A stretch of DNA of 64,000 nt from Dysgonomonas sp. 520 (lineage in GTDB: Bacteria; Bacteroidota; Bacteroidia; Bacteroidales; Dysgonomonadaceae), in the NCBI RefSeq assembly GCF_010501095.1, contig NZ_QVMP01000009.1, positions 30,732-94,731 of the forward strand, written 5' to 3'. Position numbers and translations under genes: made by a program. Every line of letters begins with the position of its first letter. Position 1 is the stretch's first letter. The notes beneath the pieces are model-generated. The model was not told the DNA's origin and made no database searches. It saw nothing but the letters and a program-made list of their open reading frames with translations. Positions 41,394 to 50,227 of the stretch are shown here, one piece after another.

Positions 41394-42713
41394 ATGAAAC
41401 GCTTACTGTTTATATTCTTCGTTACACTTTTTTGCCACAGTGCTATGGCTCAGCAATTTGAAGCAACAGGTGGAATTGGTGTTCCGCACAGGGAGACTCC
41501 GAAAGGCAGTACCGGTATTACGGCGATCTACTTTTTCAATACGCTGAATGGAGCAAAGATAACTTACACAGAAATAAACTCCGGCGCACGATTTTATAAA
41601 TACAAACAAAACAAAGAATCGGAAAGAACCCCAATTCCCGAATCCGACATAGAAAGAGACAGCTTCAATGGCAGCATAACTATTCATAATCTGGAAGATA
41701 GCTATGGTTATTGGGCCGAGGGAGTGGGCATGTCGCAAAAAGTGTTGTGGATCATCGACTACACGCAACATTTACCCCAATTTAACTCTATCACGCCCGT
41801 AGAATCGGGTGACAAATGCGAATATCTGAAACTATTGATAGACAAATCCGACAAACTGATTTACTACACGACCGGAGGTATCCCTACCGAAATAGAGCGG
41901 AAATACACCATTTCTTACACCGATTTATCGTGGAAAGAAACAAATCTTGCTTTTCTGGAAGAAACTAGAACCAAGGATATTACCATAGAACCCGAAGTTA
42001 ATATTACAGCGCCTCTGAAAAACACCAATTTTACGATAACCGGCGACCAGTATGCAGGATATCTGGGTATGGACAAGCAAACTTTTACTTCCGAACTATA
42101 TCAGGCTCAGGCCACCGAAGCGCACATAGAGGCTGTGTGGCACGAGGAAGAATCGGGTGAACAAAACATAGATGCGGGAGATAAAGATCAATATCCTACC
42201 CCCGCCAGATTCTCTTTTTACGGGCATACAAATGAGCCGGTAGTTGAATGGTTCAAGTGGGAAGTGTTCAACAAAAATGACATGCACAACTGGATAGTCA
42301 GCTATACCGACAAAGATATGTCTTACACGTTCGACAGGGAGGGCGATTTTGTTATTGCATTCACAGTTGGCAGATATGGCGATCAGAGTTGCAAATATTC
42401 CGACTCGGTATATGTCAGCATTTCTGACACGAAACTGGAAGTCCCCAATTTCTTCACTCCTGACGACAGTCCCGGCGTGAACGATGAATTTAAAGTGGCA
42501 TACAGGTCGATCACCAAATTTAAATGCACGATCTTCAATAGCTGGGGCAATAAATTGTACGAGTGGACTGACCCCTCGAAGGGTTGGGATGGTAAATACA
42601 AAGGAAAACTCGTTAATACAGGTGCTTACTACTACGTTATCGAATATACCGATTCGAGAGGTAAAAAGAGGCATAAAGCAGGAGATGTCAATATCTTGCG
42701 AATGAAAAAATAG
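41394..42713 (+). CDS. Secreted protein with gliding-motility-type C-terminal domain (T9SS type B)
   Basis: 439 residues. The signal peptide ends AMAQ (about 19). The body has no recognised enzyme domain; residues about 195-345 suggest beta-sandwich (PKD-like) domains (ITAPLKNTNFTITGDQYAGY, YTFDREGDFVIAFTVGRYGD). The last ~90 residues are the CHU_C/gliding-associated domain: VPNFFTPDDSPGVNDEFKV, FNSWGNKLYEW, GWDGKYKGKLVNTGAYYYVI. That domain is a type B sorting signal of the type IX system. The protein is likely exposed or released at the surface. It lies between spt and uvrD and converges with the latter (1 bp between stops). Confidence 0.85.
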   Translation: MKRLLFIFFVTLFCHSAMAQQFEATGGIGVPHRETPKGSTGITAIYFFNTLNGAKITYTEINSGARFYKYKQNKESERTPIPESDIERDSFNGSITIHNLEDSYGYWAEGVGMSQKVLWIIDYTQHLPQFNSITPVESGDKCEYLKLLIDKSDKLIYYTTGGIPTEIERKYTISYTDLSWKETNLAFLEETRTKDITIEPEVNITAPLKNTNFTITGDQYAGYLGMDKQTFTSELYQAQATEAHIEAVWHEEESGEQNIDAGDKDQYPTPARFSFYGHTNEPVVEWFKWEVFNKNDMHNWIVSYTDKDMSYTFDREGDFVIAFTVGRYGDQSCKYSDSVYVSISDTKLEVPNFFTPDDSPGVNDEFKVAYRSITKFKCTIFNSWGNKLYEWTDPSKGWDGKYKGKLVNTGAYYYVIEYTDSRGKKRHKAGDVNILRMKK

Positions 42714-42714
42714 G

Positions 42715-45057
42715 TTATCCAACAATTTCGAAACGGGCAAATTTGAGCAGCAATTGCTTCACTCCAGCATTTTCAAATTCTACTGTCGCTTTCCGACTAT
42801 CTGGATCGCCCGATACGGCAGTTACCTTACCGATACCAAACCGCTCATGTTTGATGATAGCTCCCACAGCCACATCGCCGGCAGATGTTTGTGCAGATAG
42901 TTTTGGTTTTGCATGTCTTACATTCACCATATTGGATGAGGGTTGAGACGGCTTAGGTGTATCAGCATTTTGCCGGGGTGGAAAGTCTTGTTGAGATGCT
43001 TCCCTGTTTTCCCTGTCTTTCTTCACCTTATCCCAGAACGATCCGTATTGTTTTTCTTCCGGTGCAAAAATATTGGATGATCCCAAGACACCGCCATTTA
43101 CGTTCAAATATTCGGAATCCACATCTCGTAAAAAACGACTCGGATTGCATGGATTGGTTTTTCCGTTACGAAAACGGCTCTTTGCATAAGAAAGCATACA
43201 AAACTCCTCGGCACGGGTCAACGCCACATAAAACAATCGGCGTTCTTCTTCCAATCCTCTGAATTCGGCTTTTGCCATTGCCGACGGAAACAAATCTTCC
43301 TCCAGTCCTACAACAAATACATTCTTAAATTCCAGGCCTTTAGCTGCATGAATGGTCATCATCGTCACTTTTTCCTGTTCCGATTCCTTGTCTGTGTCCT
43401 GATCGGTCAGCAAAGAAACTTCCGACAAGAAATCCATTAAGCCGATATTTTCAATGCCTTCTTCCTGACGAGATTCGCAAAACTCGTGAATACCGGAAAG
43501 AAGTTCCTGTAAGTTTTCCTGACGGCTCATTCCTTCGGGAGTCCTATCCGTGTATGCCTCTTGCGCCATACCACTTTGCTTCACTATCAGGCTTGCCAAT
43601 TCGTAAGCCGACAGTTCCTGCAACTGCTCAATAAAAGCATCTATGATTTCTTTGAAACCGGTCAGTTTTTTAGCCGTACCTGCGTTAACATTCAGATTGT
43701 AGCCTAAAATATCGCCTATCACTTTCCACATACTGACATTGTGCAGACGGGCAGCGTCGGCAATCTTGTCAACGGTTGTTTTCCCTATTCCACGAGCGGG
43801 AAAGTTCACTATCCGTTTAAAGGCTTCCTCGTCATAAGGGTTCACCACCATTCGGAAGTATGCTATCACATCCTTGATTTCCTTACGCTGATAGAACGAA
43901 AGTCCGCCATAAATACGATAGGGAATATTTTTTTTCCGTAATGCTTCTTCAAAAATACGGGATTGAGCGTTAGTTCGGTACAGGATTACAAAATCGGAAT
44001 AAGACTGTAGTTTATCTCTGCGCAAATCCATTATCCGGTTGGCAACAATCACCCCTTCTTCAAAATCGGAAAAAGCACTTGTCACTTCTATTTTCTCGCC
44101 TTCTTCTTTCTCTGAAAATACCGTCTTTTTTATTTGGTCTACATTTCGGCTGATAACACTATTTGCCGCATTTACAATATTTTGTGTCGATCTGTAATTT
44201 TGCTCAAGTTTAAAAATGCGTGCTTCGGGATAATCTTTCTCAAAATTAAGAATATTATCAATATTCGCCCCCCGAAAAGAATAGATGCTTTGCGCATCGT
44301 CACCCACAACGGCTATGCGATGATGCTTATCGGCAAGTTTCTTAATAATATTGTATTGAGAACGGTTTGTGTCTTGATACTCATCCACCAGAATAAACTG
44401 AAAACGCTCTTGATAAGAAGCCAGAACATCCGGAAAATCACGGAACAAGACATTTGTATAATACAAAAGATCGTCGAAGTCCATCGTATTCGAAGCCTTC
44501 AATCTCTGATTATAAGCCTTATAAATATCTTTCGTATGAGGAATACGAGCTTTCTGGTCGTATTCCATCTGTTCCCGGCTATTGGCATAAGCATCGGGCG
44601 AGACAAGGTAGTTTTTTGCTTTCGAGATAATTCCTTGTATGCTTGCCGGCTTATAGACCTTATCGTCCAACTGCATTTCTTTGATGATGGTTTTCACCAG
44701 ATTGCGCGAGTCGGCCGAGTCGAAGATGGTAAACGTAGATTGAAATCCAAGTTTTTCTGCTTCTGCCCTCAACATTCTGGAAAAAATGGAGTGAAAAGTT
44801 CCCATCCACAACCGTCGGGCGATATTTTCGCCGACTAATTCGCCTATGCGTGCCCTCATTTCGCGTGCCGCTTTATTCGTAAAAGTGAGAGCTAAAATAT
44901 TGTAAGGAGACAGCCTAAGTTTCAGCATATAAGCTATTTTGACGGTAAGCACACGGGTTTTTCCCGAACCTGCCCCTGCTACAATCAGGGAAGGCCCGTC
45001 GCAAAATTCAACGGCATCTCGCTGCGATTTATTTAGTTGTTGAAGTAAATTTTCCAT
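42715..45057 (-). CDS. UvrD/PcrA-type SF1A DNA helicase
   Basis: 780 residues. Motif Q/I are LNKSQRDAVEF and LIVAGAGSGKTRVLTVKIAY. Other motifs are LALTFTNKAAREMR (Ia), FILVDEYQDTNRSQYNII (II), VVGDDAQSIYSFRGA (III), LEQNYRSTQNIV (IV), TIHAAKGLEFKNVFVVG (V) and ERRLFYVALTRAEEF (VI). The C-terminal Tudor-like end (VGAIIKHERFGIGKVTAVSG) is the PcrA-type RNA-polymerase-binding tail. It works in nucleotide-excision repair and in clearing polymerase and recombinase from DNA. ssb lies upstream on the same strand. A -7 element at 45085-45078 shows it has its own promoter. Confidence 0.95.
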   Translation of the reverse strand: MENLLQQLNKSQRDAVEFCDGPSLIVAGAGSGKTRVLTVKIAYMLKLRLSPYNILALTFTNKAAREMRARIGELVGENIARRLWMGTFHSIFSRMLRAEAEKLGFQSTFTIFDSADSRNLVKTIIKEMQLDDKVYKPASIQGIISKAKNYLVSPDAYANSREQMEYDQKARIPHTKDIYKAYNQRLKASNTMDFDDLLYYTNVLFRDFPDVLASYQERFQFILVDEYQDTNRSQYNIIKKLADKHHRIAVVGDDAQSIYSFRGANIDNILNFEKDYPEARIFKLEQNYRSTQNIVNAANSVISRNVDQIKKTVFSEKEEGEKIEVTSAFSDFEEGVIVANRIMDLRRDKLQSYSDFVILYRTNAQSRIFEEALRKKNIPYRIYGGLSFYQRKEIKDVIAYFRMVVNPYDEEAFKRIVNFPARGIGKTTVDKIADAARLHNVSMWKVIGDILGYNLNVNAGTAKKLTGFKEIIDAFIEQLQELSAYELASLIVKQSGMAQEAYTDRTPEGMSRQENLQELLSGIHEFCESRQEEGIENIGLMDFLSEVSLLTDQDTDKESEQEKVTMMTIHAAKGLEFKNVFVVGLEEDLFPSAMAKAEFRGLEEERRLFYVALTRAEEFCMLSYAKSRFRNGKTNPCNPSRFLRDVDSEYLNVNGGVLGSSNIFAPEEKQYGSFWDKVKKDRENREASQQDFPPRQNADTPKPSQPSSNMVNVRHAKPKLSAQTSAGDVAVGAIIKHERFGIGKVTAVSGDPDSRKATVEFENAGVKQLLLKFARFEIVG

Positions 45058-45077
45058 TCTCTACTGTAAAGTGAAAA

Positions 45078-45085
45078 CAAAGATA
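45078..45085 (-). promoter_or_regulatory. -7 promoter element of the uvrD/pcrA gene
   Basis: Minus-strand TATCTTTG, 20 bp upstream of ATG 45057. Confidence 0.6.
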
Positions 45086-45172
45086 TATAAACAAAAAAAG
45101 ACACCGACACAATTCTACAAAAATTGTACCGATGCCTTACTATATTTTTGAATCAGTCGGATAAAAATCCAA

Positions 45173-45649
45173 TCAGAATGGCAAATCGTCTGCGTCGTCG
45201 CTTCCGCCAAAAGGCTCTGTTGCTTGCTGTTGCGTATTATTGTTGGCCTGAGGTTGAGATTGCTGCTGTGCAGGCTGACTGAAAGATGCCGAATCGCCCG
45301 ACGCCGGATTATCTCCCCTACGACCAAGAAGTTCCATATTGTCGGCATAGATTTCAGTCATGTATCTTTTCACCCCATTCTGATCGTCATAAGAGCGTGT
45401 ACGTATTTTCCCCTCAATATACAATGGAGTCCCTTTCTTCACAAATTGTTCGGCAATCTTAGCCAGGCCACGCCAACACACAATGTTGTGCCATTCGGTA
45501 CGGTCCGGAACCTGTGTCCCGTTAGCTGCGGTGTAGCCTCTCTCTGTTGTTGCCAACGGAAAATTAACTACCGCACTGCCATTATCAAAATATCTCACGT
45601 CAGGGTCTTTCCCTACATTTCCTATCAGTATTACTTTATTTACAGACAT
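45173..45649 (-). CDS. ssb: Single-stranded DNA-binding protein
   Basis: 158 residues. The OB-fold spans about 1-110 (VNKVILIGNVGKDPDVRYFD, WHNIVCWRGLAKIAEQFVKK, GTPLYIEGKIRTRSYDDQNG, AYNMELLGRR-like YADNMELLGRR). A Gln/Asn/Ser-rich disordered linker and the acidic tip DDADDLPF follow, the tail that docks repair proteins. It coats single-stranded DNA in replication and repair as a tetramer. A -7 element (TATATTTG, minus strand, 45688-45681) lies upstream. uvrD follows with its own promoter. Confidence 0.96.
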   Translation of the reverse strand: MSVNKVILIGNVGKDPDVRYFDNGSAVVNFPLATTERGYTAANGTQVPDRTEWHNIVCWRGLAKIAEQFVKKGTPLYIEGKIRTRSYDDQNGVKRYMTEIYADNMELLGRRGDNPASGDSASFSQPAQQQSQPQANNNTQQQATEPFGGSDDADDLPF

Positions 45650-45680
45650 ATACGACTATTATTTATATTTTTGGAAAGAA

Positions 45681-45688
45681 CAAATATA
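45681..45688 (-). promoter_or_regulatory. -7 promoter element of ssb
   Basis: Minus-strand TATATTTG, about 31 bp upstream of ATG 45649. Confidence 0.6.
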
Positions 45689-45707
45689 AGTAAATTTTAC
45701 CAGATGC

Positions 45708-46253
45708 TTACTCTTTAAACTCGAAGTTTTCGTCTTCCCCTTTTTTCTTGCTCCGCAATGGTTCGCCCACCGAAACAGCTTTCTGCAAGAACAACGAATT
45801 AGGGTATATAACCGACTCGCCCTCGTCGGTTCTCAGGTAAGTATGAAAAGTCCTGATATCGGTTATCTCGGCATCTTCGGGAGTATCGTTGTCATGAATA
45901 CGTATACGGTCGCCAATTCGGAATGGGGAGGTGAAAAATATTATCAATCCGGCGGTTATATTGCTAAGCATCGACCATTGGGCAAACATTGCCACACCAA
46001 TGATCGCAAAAATGGACGACAGTGCCAAGAAAATATTTTTCGGATCGACACCCCAGATAATGATTATCGCTATGACACAAGTCAGGTTGATCAAGATTTG
46101 TATGATGTGGATTATCTGGTTTGTTCTCGATTCCAACCTTTTATTTATTCGTGCATATTTTCTTATCAGTTTGCGTGCAACAAATTTCATAGAGGGCATC
46201 ATCAAGAATAGTATTCCTGTGACTATTATTTGTATCAGATATTGTTCGATCAT
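45708..46253 (-). CDS. Small-conductance mechanosensitive channel (MscS family, compact)
   Basis: 181 residues from ATG 46253, shorter than E. coli MscS (286). Two or three membrane helices (about 5-25, 50-72, 80-105) end in the pore-lining TM3-like segment SIFAIIGVAMFAQWSMLSNI. The beta domain GDRIRIHDNDTPEDAEITDI and TYLRTDEGESVIYPNSLFLQ follow. The C-terminal cage is mostly missing. It releases solutes on osmotic downshift. A -7 element (TACTTTTG, minus strand, 46287-46280) supports this start; the 45-codon upstream extension runs into a repeat element and is rejected. Confidence 0.87.
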   Translation of the reverse strand: MIEQYLIQIIVTGILFLMMPSMKFVARKLIRKYARINKRLESRTNQIIHIIQILINLTCVIAIIIIWGVDPKNIFLALSSIFAIIGVAMFAQWSMLSNITAGLIIFFTSPFRIGDRIRIHDNDTPEDAEITDIRTFHTYLRTDEGESVIYPNSLFLQKAVSVGEPLRSKKKGEDENFEFKE

Positions 46254-46279
46254 AAGTTTATCACATAAAAAGAGAACTT

Positions 46280-46287
46280 CAAAAGTA
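46280..46287 (-). promoter_or_regulatory. -7 promoter element of the MscS-type gene
   Basis: Minus-strand TACTTTTG, 27 bp upstream of ATG 46253. Confidence 0.5.
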
Positions 46288-46316
46288 GCAATAATAACAT
46301 TGACTGTAAAATTAAC

Positions 46317-46461
46317 AATGAAGTCATCTAGACTTTTTAAATTATACTTAATTTTTGAGTTTTTGTCATGTTGAACGTAGTGAAACATCTAAAAAACAGA
46401 TCCTTCGATACTCTCAGGATGACAAAATTGAATAAAACGAAAAAGTCTAGACGGTTTCAAT
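46317..46461. repeat. MITE-like element, about 145 bp, ends with TCTAGACTTTTT
   Basis: The inverted ends are TCTAGACTTTTT at 46327-46338 and AAAAAGTCTAGA at 46440-46451, with imperfect outer extensions (AATGAAGTCA and CGGTTTCAAT). The inner core GTCATGTTGAACGTAGTGAA...AGGATGACAA is the one shared across the window. An inverse-orientation copy starts at 63928 and runs off the window end. Confidence 0.8.
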
Positions 46462-46825
46462 ATAAACAGGTTGAACACATTATTTGTTTAAATATAATTA
46501 CGAATACATTAGATATTCTATCGAATAATTATTTTCAGCGATTCAACCGTAATTTTATTTCCTTCACTCATCTTTCGTTTACGTATTTTATCCACATACT
46601 TACGTTTGCCAACCCACATTAACCTAAAATCCCAACCAAAAGTAAAAATACAAAGGATCCATAAAAAACAAGGATATATTATTGATTATAACCACATTAC
46701 ACTTATATGGTATGTATAACGCATCAAGGTGCCATTTTAGAGGTTTTCCTTTGTGTAATTTATACAAACTCCATAAAGGTTATCGTTATGGTTCATTATT
46801 TTTCCGCCAATCAGAAAGAATATAA

Positions 46826-47008
46826 ATGCCAGATAATGTGAAATTTACCTATGGATGTAGGAAACGGCCCTAGCTTTTAAAGTCACTAAAAAAGCAATCG
46901 GATTTTAAGAAATTTAAAAAATTTGGTGTAACATTATCGTATGTATATCATGACCAATCAAACAACCCTATTGCGACTGTATATTTAACACCTGAAGATT
47001 ACAAATAA
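46826..47008 (+). pseudogene. Possible decayed small gene (61 codons with one in-frame TAG)
   Basis: Reading from ATG 46826, 15 codons (MPDNVKFTYGCRKRP) are followed by TAG at 46871-46873 and then 44 sense codons with protein-like content (FGVTLSYVYHDQSNNPIATV, YLTPEDYK) to TAA at 47006. The stop-free stretches and the composition suggest a gene remnant, but it is short and no family is recognised. The rest of 46462-47063 is AT-rich without clear features. Confidence 0.3.
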
Positions 47009-47063
47009 AGGTCTTCCATCGACAACGAATATAGAAAGTTTAAAAGTTTATGCGACGGAAGTT

Positions 47064-47279
47064 TTACGATACGCATCTTGATAAAAATAAGAATAACAAA
47101 AGGAAGATTACCTTCGTCCCCTCATGAGCAAGTCTCAATTGAGCACGATCTCTTTTCTTTCCATACCCATATTTACATTGCTTATAGTCTGAAACGTCCA
47201 TAAGTATACACACAAAGATAACAATGAAAGCGATAACTACCGTGAAAAGTGAATCGACTATATTTGTAAAATCTTGCAT
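47064..47279 (-). CDS. Small membrane protein, translationally coupled to the VOC gene
   Basis: 71 residues. One clear transmembrane helix (VVIAFIVIFVCILMDV, about 13-28), a basic middle (KYGYGKKRDRAQLRLAHEG) and a second hydrophobic end (VIFLLLFLFLSRCV). The ATG shares its A with the TAA stop of the VOC gene (TAATG), which is typical of coupling. I recognise no family. It may be a real small protein or a chance reading; the coupling is the main support. Confidence 0.4.
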   Translation of the reverse strand: MQDFTNIVDSLFTVVIAFIVIFVCILMDVSDYKQCKYGYGKKRDRAQLRLAHEGTKVIFLLLFLFLSRCVS

Positions 47280-47656
47280 TACTTGGCAGGTAATACTTCA
47301 ATCCAGTAATCATCCGGATCGTTGATGAAATACAAGCCCATACTGTGATTCTCGAAGCAAACACAATTCATTTCTTTGTGGTACTTGCGCACTTCGTCGT
47401 AATCTCCTGCAACACGAAAACACAGGTGACTTTCGTTTTCGCCCAGTTCGTAAGGCTCTTTATGATCGCGCAACCATGTCAGTTCGAGCGAGAAAGGAGA
47501 AACTCCGTCCGAAAGATATACCAGAATGAACGAGCCGTCTCCCGCTTCTTTCCTGCGGGCTTCTTTCAATCCTAATGCCTTGTTGTAGAACTCTATACTT
47601 TTGTCCAGATTGGAGACATTGATGTTGAAATGATCGAATTTTGCTTTTATTTCCAT
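47279..47656 (-). CDS. VOC-family (glyoxalase-fold) protein
   Basis: 125 residues from MEIKAKFDHFNINV. It shows the paired beta-alpha-beta-beta-beta modules of the vicinal oxygen chelate fold: FDHFNINVSNLDKSIEFYNK with metal-ligand His at the start, then FSLELTWLRDHKEP, HLCFRVAGDYDEV and MGLYFINDPDDYWIEVLP with Glu near the end. The H...E/H...E pattern resembles glyoxalase I, which converts the methylglyoxal-glutathione adduct. Bacteroidetes usually lack glutathione, so the real substrate is open. Confidence 0.85.
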   Translation of the reverse strand: MEIKAKFDHFNINVSNLDKSIEFYNKALGLKEARRKEAGDGSFILVYLSDGVSPFSLELTWLRDHKEPYELGENESHLCFRVAGDYDEVRKYHKEMNCVCFENHSMGLYFINDPDDYWIEVLPAK

Positions 47657-47944
47657 AATCTTGATACCTTTATTTTTGATGAATTGCAATGATACAATAT
47701 TTCTTCCATTATTGCAATAATAAATGGACCTGCGAGGCCATATCCAATGCCTGTTTCATTTCTTGCCAACCTTAGGTTTTCCCTGTTCTTCAGAAAGATG
47801 AATATTGCGTAATCATTGTGTTTTTAAAGCGTTAAATGAGTAAACAAAAATACAAAAATAAAACTTCAATATGTATATAATCTCTCATCTAAAATAGTAT
47901 TTTTACAGAAGAGAAATGAATACATAGAAATTAACTTTTGGAAA

Positions 47945-48265
47945 ATGAATTCTGTTTTACCTGTTTATATCGTATTGTTTGTTGTATTATTAGCCATAAC
48001 AATAGTTTTTTACCTCAACAAAGGAGAATCTCTTGTTGCAGGTTATAACACTATGAAAGATGAAGAAAAGGAAAAATACGATAAAGAAAAGATATTTAGA
48101 TTTATGCGTAGGGTTATGCTGGCATATACGATCAGTATTCTGTGTCTTATACTCAAAGAAACTTTAAAGATAAAAGGATTGGAAGTGCTTGGATTTTCTA
48201 TTTTGACGATTGCATCTATATACTTGATCATCTCTATATTCAGACCTGAAAAAATGATGAAATAA
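47945..48265 (+). CDS. DUF3784-like small membrane protein
   Basis: 106 residues. Three hydrophobic segments: PVYIVLFVVLLAITIVFYL (about 6-24), VMLAYTISILCLIL (about 57-70) and VLGFSILTIASIYLIISIF (about 81-99). The cytoplasmic loop GYNTMKDEEKEKYDKEKIFR (about 33-52) is the DUF3784 signature. The function of this family is unknown. It stands alone between the VOC and MBL genes, and there is no clear promoter consensus. Confidence 0.8.
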   Translation: MNSVLPVYIVLFVVLLAITIVFYLNKGESLVAGYNTMKDEEKEKYDKEKIFRFMRRVMLAYTISILCLILKETLKIKGLEVLGFSILTIASIYLIISIFRPEKMMK

Positions 48266-48364
48266 TAGCGCGTCGTATGATTTGGCTCCTACACTTCCTG
48301 CATCTTCTTCTTTCATTCTTCGCCCAAAGGAGGAGCTGTTTTACTTCCTATTTAAATAAACAAT

Positions 48365-49084
48365 CTAAAAATCAATGCTCTGCCCTTTCTGCTTGATGGC
48401 AAAGAAGCGTGAGTTTTTCTTTTCAGCATAACTTTCAAATGCGTTTGCTTTATCATATTCAAGTCCAAAGTGCATGGGGGCGAATACGTCAGCCTCTATC
48501 TTGTCAAGAAACTGCTTTGCACCCAGCATATAATCGCTACCCAAACGGGAATCGACAGGAAACATAGCTAAATCAAGGTGATTTGCCGATTGTGCCAGCA
48601 GGCTTAATTCATCCAGATAATATTTTTCAGCCTCCGAAATTTCCTCAGGAGTAGATTCGTCTTTCCAATGCCAGTTGTTAAGGTCGCCGGCATGGAATAT
48701 TTTTTTACCTTCGACCTCAATCAGAAAAGAGATGCCTATATCGGTTGAGCCAAATGCTTTTACTTTGAGTGTATCATCTTCGTATATATCCAATTTATTC
48801 ATGTAAACGGCATCATTCTGTTTTGCCAGCCTTTCATGTAGAATGTCGCTAGAGAAAATGTATTTAATGTTTGGATATTTTTCTTTCCATCCTAAAATTT
48901 CAGGATTAAAATGGTCGGCATGTGAGTGTGTGGATAATACGTAAATATGTTTTTCATTTTTAGCCAACTCCTGATGGGTTACTCCCTCAGTGTTGTTGGG
49001 TGCATCTTTGTAATAATCTATAATGATGGAAATATTATCTGTCTCGATCACAAAACAACTGTGAAAAACATATGTTAGCTTCAT
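48365..49084 (-). CDS. Metallo-beta-lactamase-fold hydrolase
   Basis: 239 residues. The zinc motif is STHSHADHFNPEI (His53, His55, Asp57, His58), with GKKIFHAGDLNNWHW giving the later His/Asp ligands and FAPMHFGLEYD the C-terminal His. There is no signal peptide, so it is cytoplasmic. It is close to UlaG/YtnP-like phosphodiesterase or lactonase members; the substrate is unknown. It overlaps the 3' end of the upstream lipoprotein gene by 4 bp, so they are coupled. Confidence 0.88.
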   Translation of the reverse strand: MKLTYVFHSCFVIETDNISIIIDYYKDAPNNTEGVTHQELAKNEKHIYVLSTHSHADHFNPEILGWKEKYPNIKYIFSSDILHERLAKQNDAVYMNKLDIYEDDTLKVKAFGSTDIGISFLIEVEGKKIFHAGDLNNWHWKDESTPEEISEAEKYYLDELSLLAQSANHLDLAMFPVDSRLGSDYMLGAKQFLDKIEADVFAPMHFGLEYDKANAFESYAEKKNSRFFAIKQKGQSIDF

Positions 49085-49902
49085 TTTTCTTCTTTTATTG
49101 TTACTCTCTTATAACAAAAATTGTTGTCATTGGTTTCTATTTTAAGAAGGAAAGTTTTATCATCAGCCCAAATAACTTCGGAACAGCTCTTTTCATTATT
49201 GTCGTCAGCACTGTTATTCAGTTTCAATGATGAATAGTTTGCATAAGAATATATCCCGTTTTCATTATTGATTTTAATTATGAAAACGGATGGTATATTA
49301 TCACTATATTCGTATGTTGTGAAAAAGACCAGAAATTTATTATCAGGCGATACTATGGGTGGAGAAACAGGCCCATCTGTGCCGGAATCCATTAGGTAAT
49401 GAATATTGGTGAGACTATCTACCCATGTTGAAGCTCCTATCAGCATTTCGCCCGATCCCCAATCTTCTAAGATGTATAACCGTAAATCGGGAATATAGCC
49501 TTTGTACTGAACCCACCATTTGGGGTATTTATCCGTGTTGGTCATGATGTCAAAAGTTGGATATACGACTTGTTTTCCCATTACTTTAATGGCGATAGAA
49601 TCTTTGGTTGGGTTTGTGTGTATATACGAAGAATCTGTAATAAATTTGGTGCGGTATATTTTTTTATACTTATCATATTCATTTTCTGAAATATCTTCCA
49701 TATTAGAACTGTCAAGAAGTGTTTCGTCGGAAAAGCCAAGATAAACTATATCATCAGGCATTGGATATTTTGTTGTCTGTTCATCATCCGAATGCTGTGG
49801 TTCTGTTACTGCTGTGGTTGGACTATCTCCATTCTTTGTGTTGGCAGAATTGCATGATATCAGAAATATACTCGATATAAGTATGTAAAGTAAAGTTTTC
49901 AT
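49081..49902 (-). CDS. Lipoprotein of unknown function
   Basis: 273 residues. The signal MKTLLYILISSIFLISC has a lipobox Cys at 17. A Thr/Ser/Asp-rich linker (to about 45) is followed by a beta-rich domain with VVYPTFDIMTNTDKYPKWWV, YILEDWGSGEMLIGASTWVD and PPIVSPDNKFLVFFTTYEY, which suggests propeller-like blades. No family recognised. The 4-bp overlap with the MBL-fold gene implies joint expression. Confidence 0.78.
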   Translation of the reverse strand: MKTLLYILISSIFLISCNSANTKNGDSPTTAVTEPQHSDDEQTTKYPMPDDIVYLGFSDETLLDSSNMEDISENEYDKYKKIYRTKFITDSSYIHTNPTKDSIAIKVMGKQVVYPTFDIMTNTDKYPKWWVQYKGYIPDLRLYILEDWGSGEMLIGASTWVDSLTNIHYLMDSGTDGPVSPPIVSPDNKFLVFFTTYEYSDNIPSVFIIKINNENGIYSYANYSSLKLNNSADDNNEKSCSEVIWADDKTFLLKIETNDNNFCYKRVTIKEEK

Positions 49903-49978
49903 GTGTTCTTCGTTTTCAGTAAAACAAAAATACAGATTAAAATCTTTAATTGATATATTGTCTCTTATAAATTATGCG

Positions 49979-50178
49979 AATCAGTATTTGACAAATGTTG
50001 GTCTAAATTCGACGTTTTTCGGGTGGAGTAGGGGGCAGGGTTCTGCTCTGCCCGAAAGTAGGAGGGTAAAATTTTACGCCCGAAAAGAAAAATATATGCG
50101 GGCGAATGTTTATTCGCCCCTACACAATATCGAAAACAAACCAACACTTTTATTATAGTAAATTCAACTATTGATTCA
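49979..50178. repeat. Dispersed element, about 200 bp, ends AATCAGTA / TTGATT
   Basis: The left end AATCAGTATTTGACAAATGT and the right end CCAACACTTTTATT...TTCAACTATTGATTC are imperfect inverted repeats. Inside are CGGGTGGAGTAGGGGGCAGG with CTCTGCCCGAAA and the hairpin GGGCGAAT-GTTT-ATTCGCCC (50100-50119). The same family lies at 53704-53957 and, in part, at 39732 and 63599. It fills most of the 325-bp gap. Confidence 0.7.
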
Positions 50179-50227
50179 TATAAATTATTAATTTTGGCGA
50201 ATTAATTTACTTAACACATTTCAGTTT

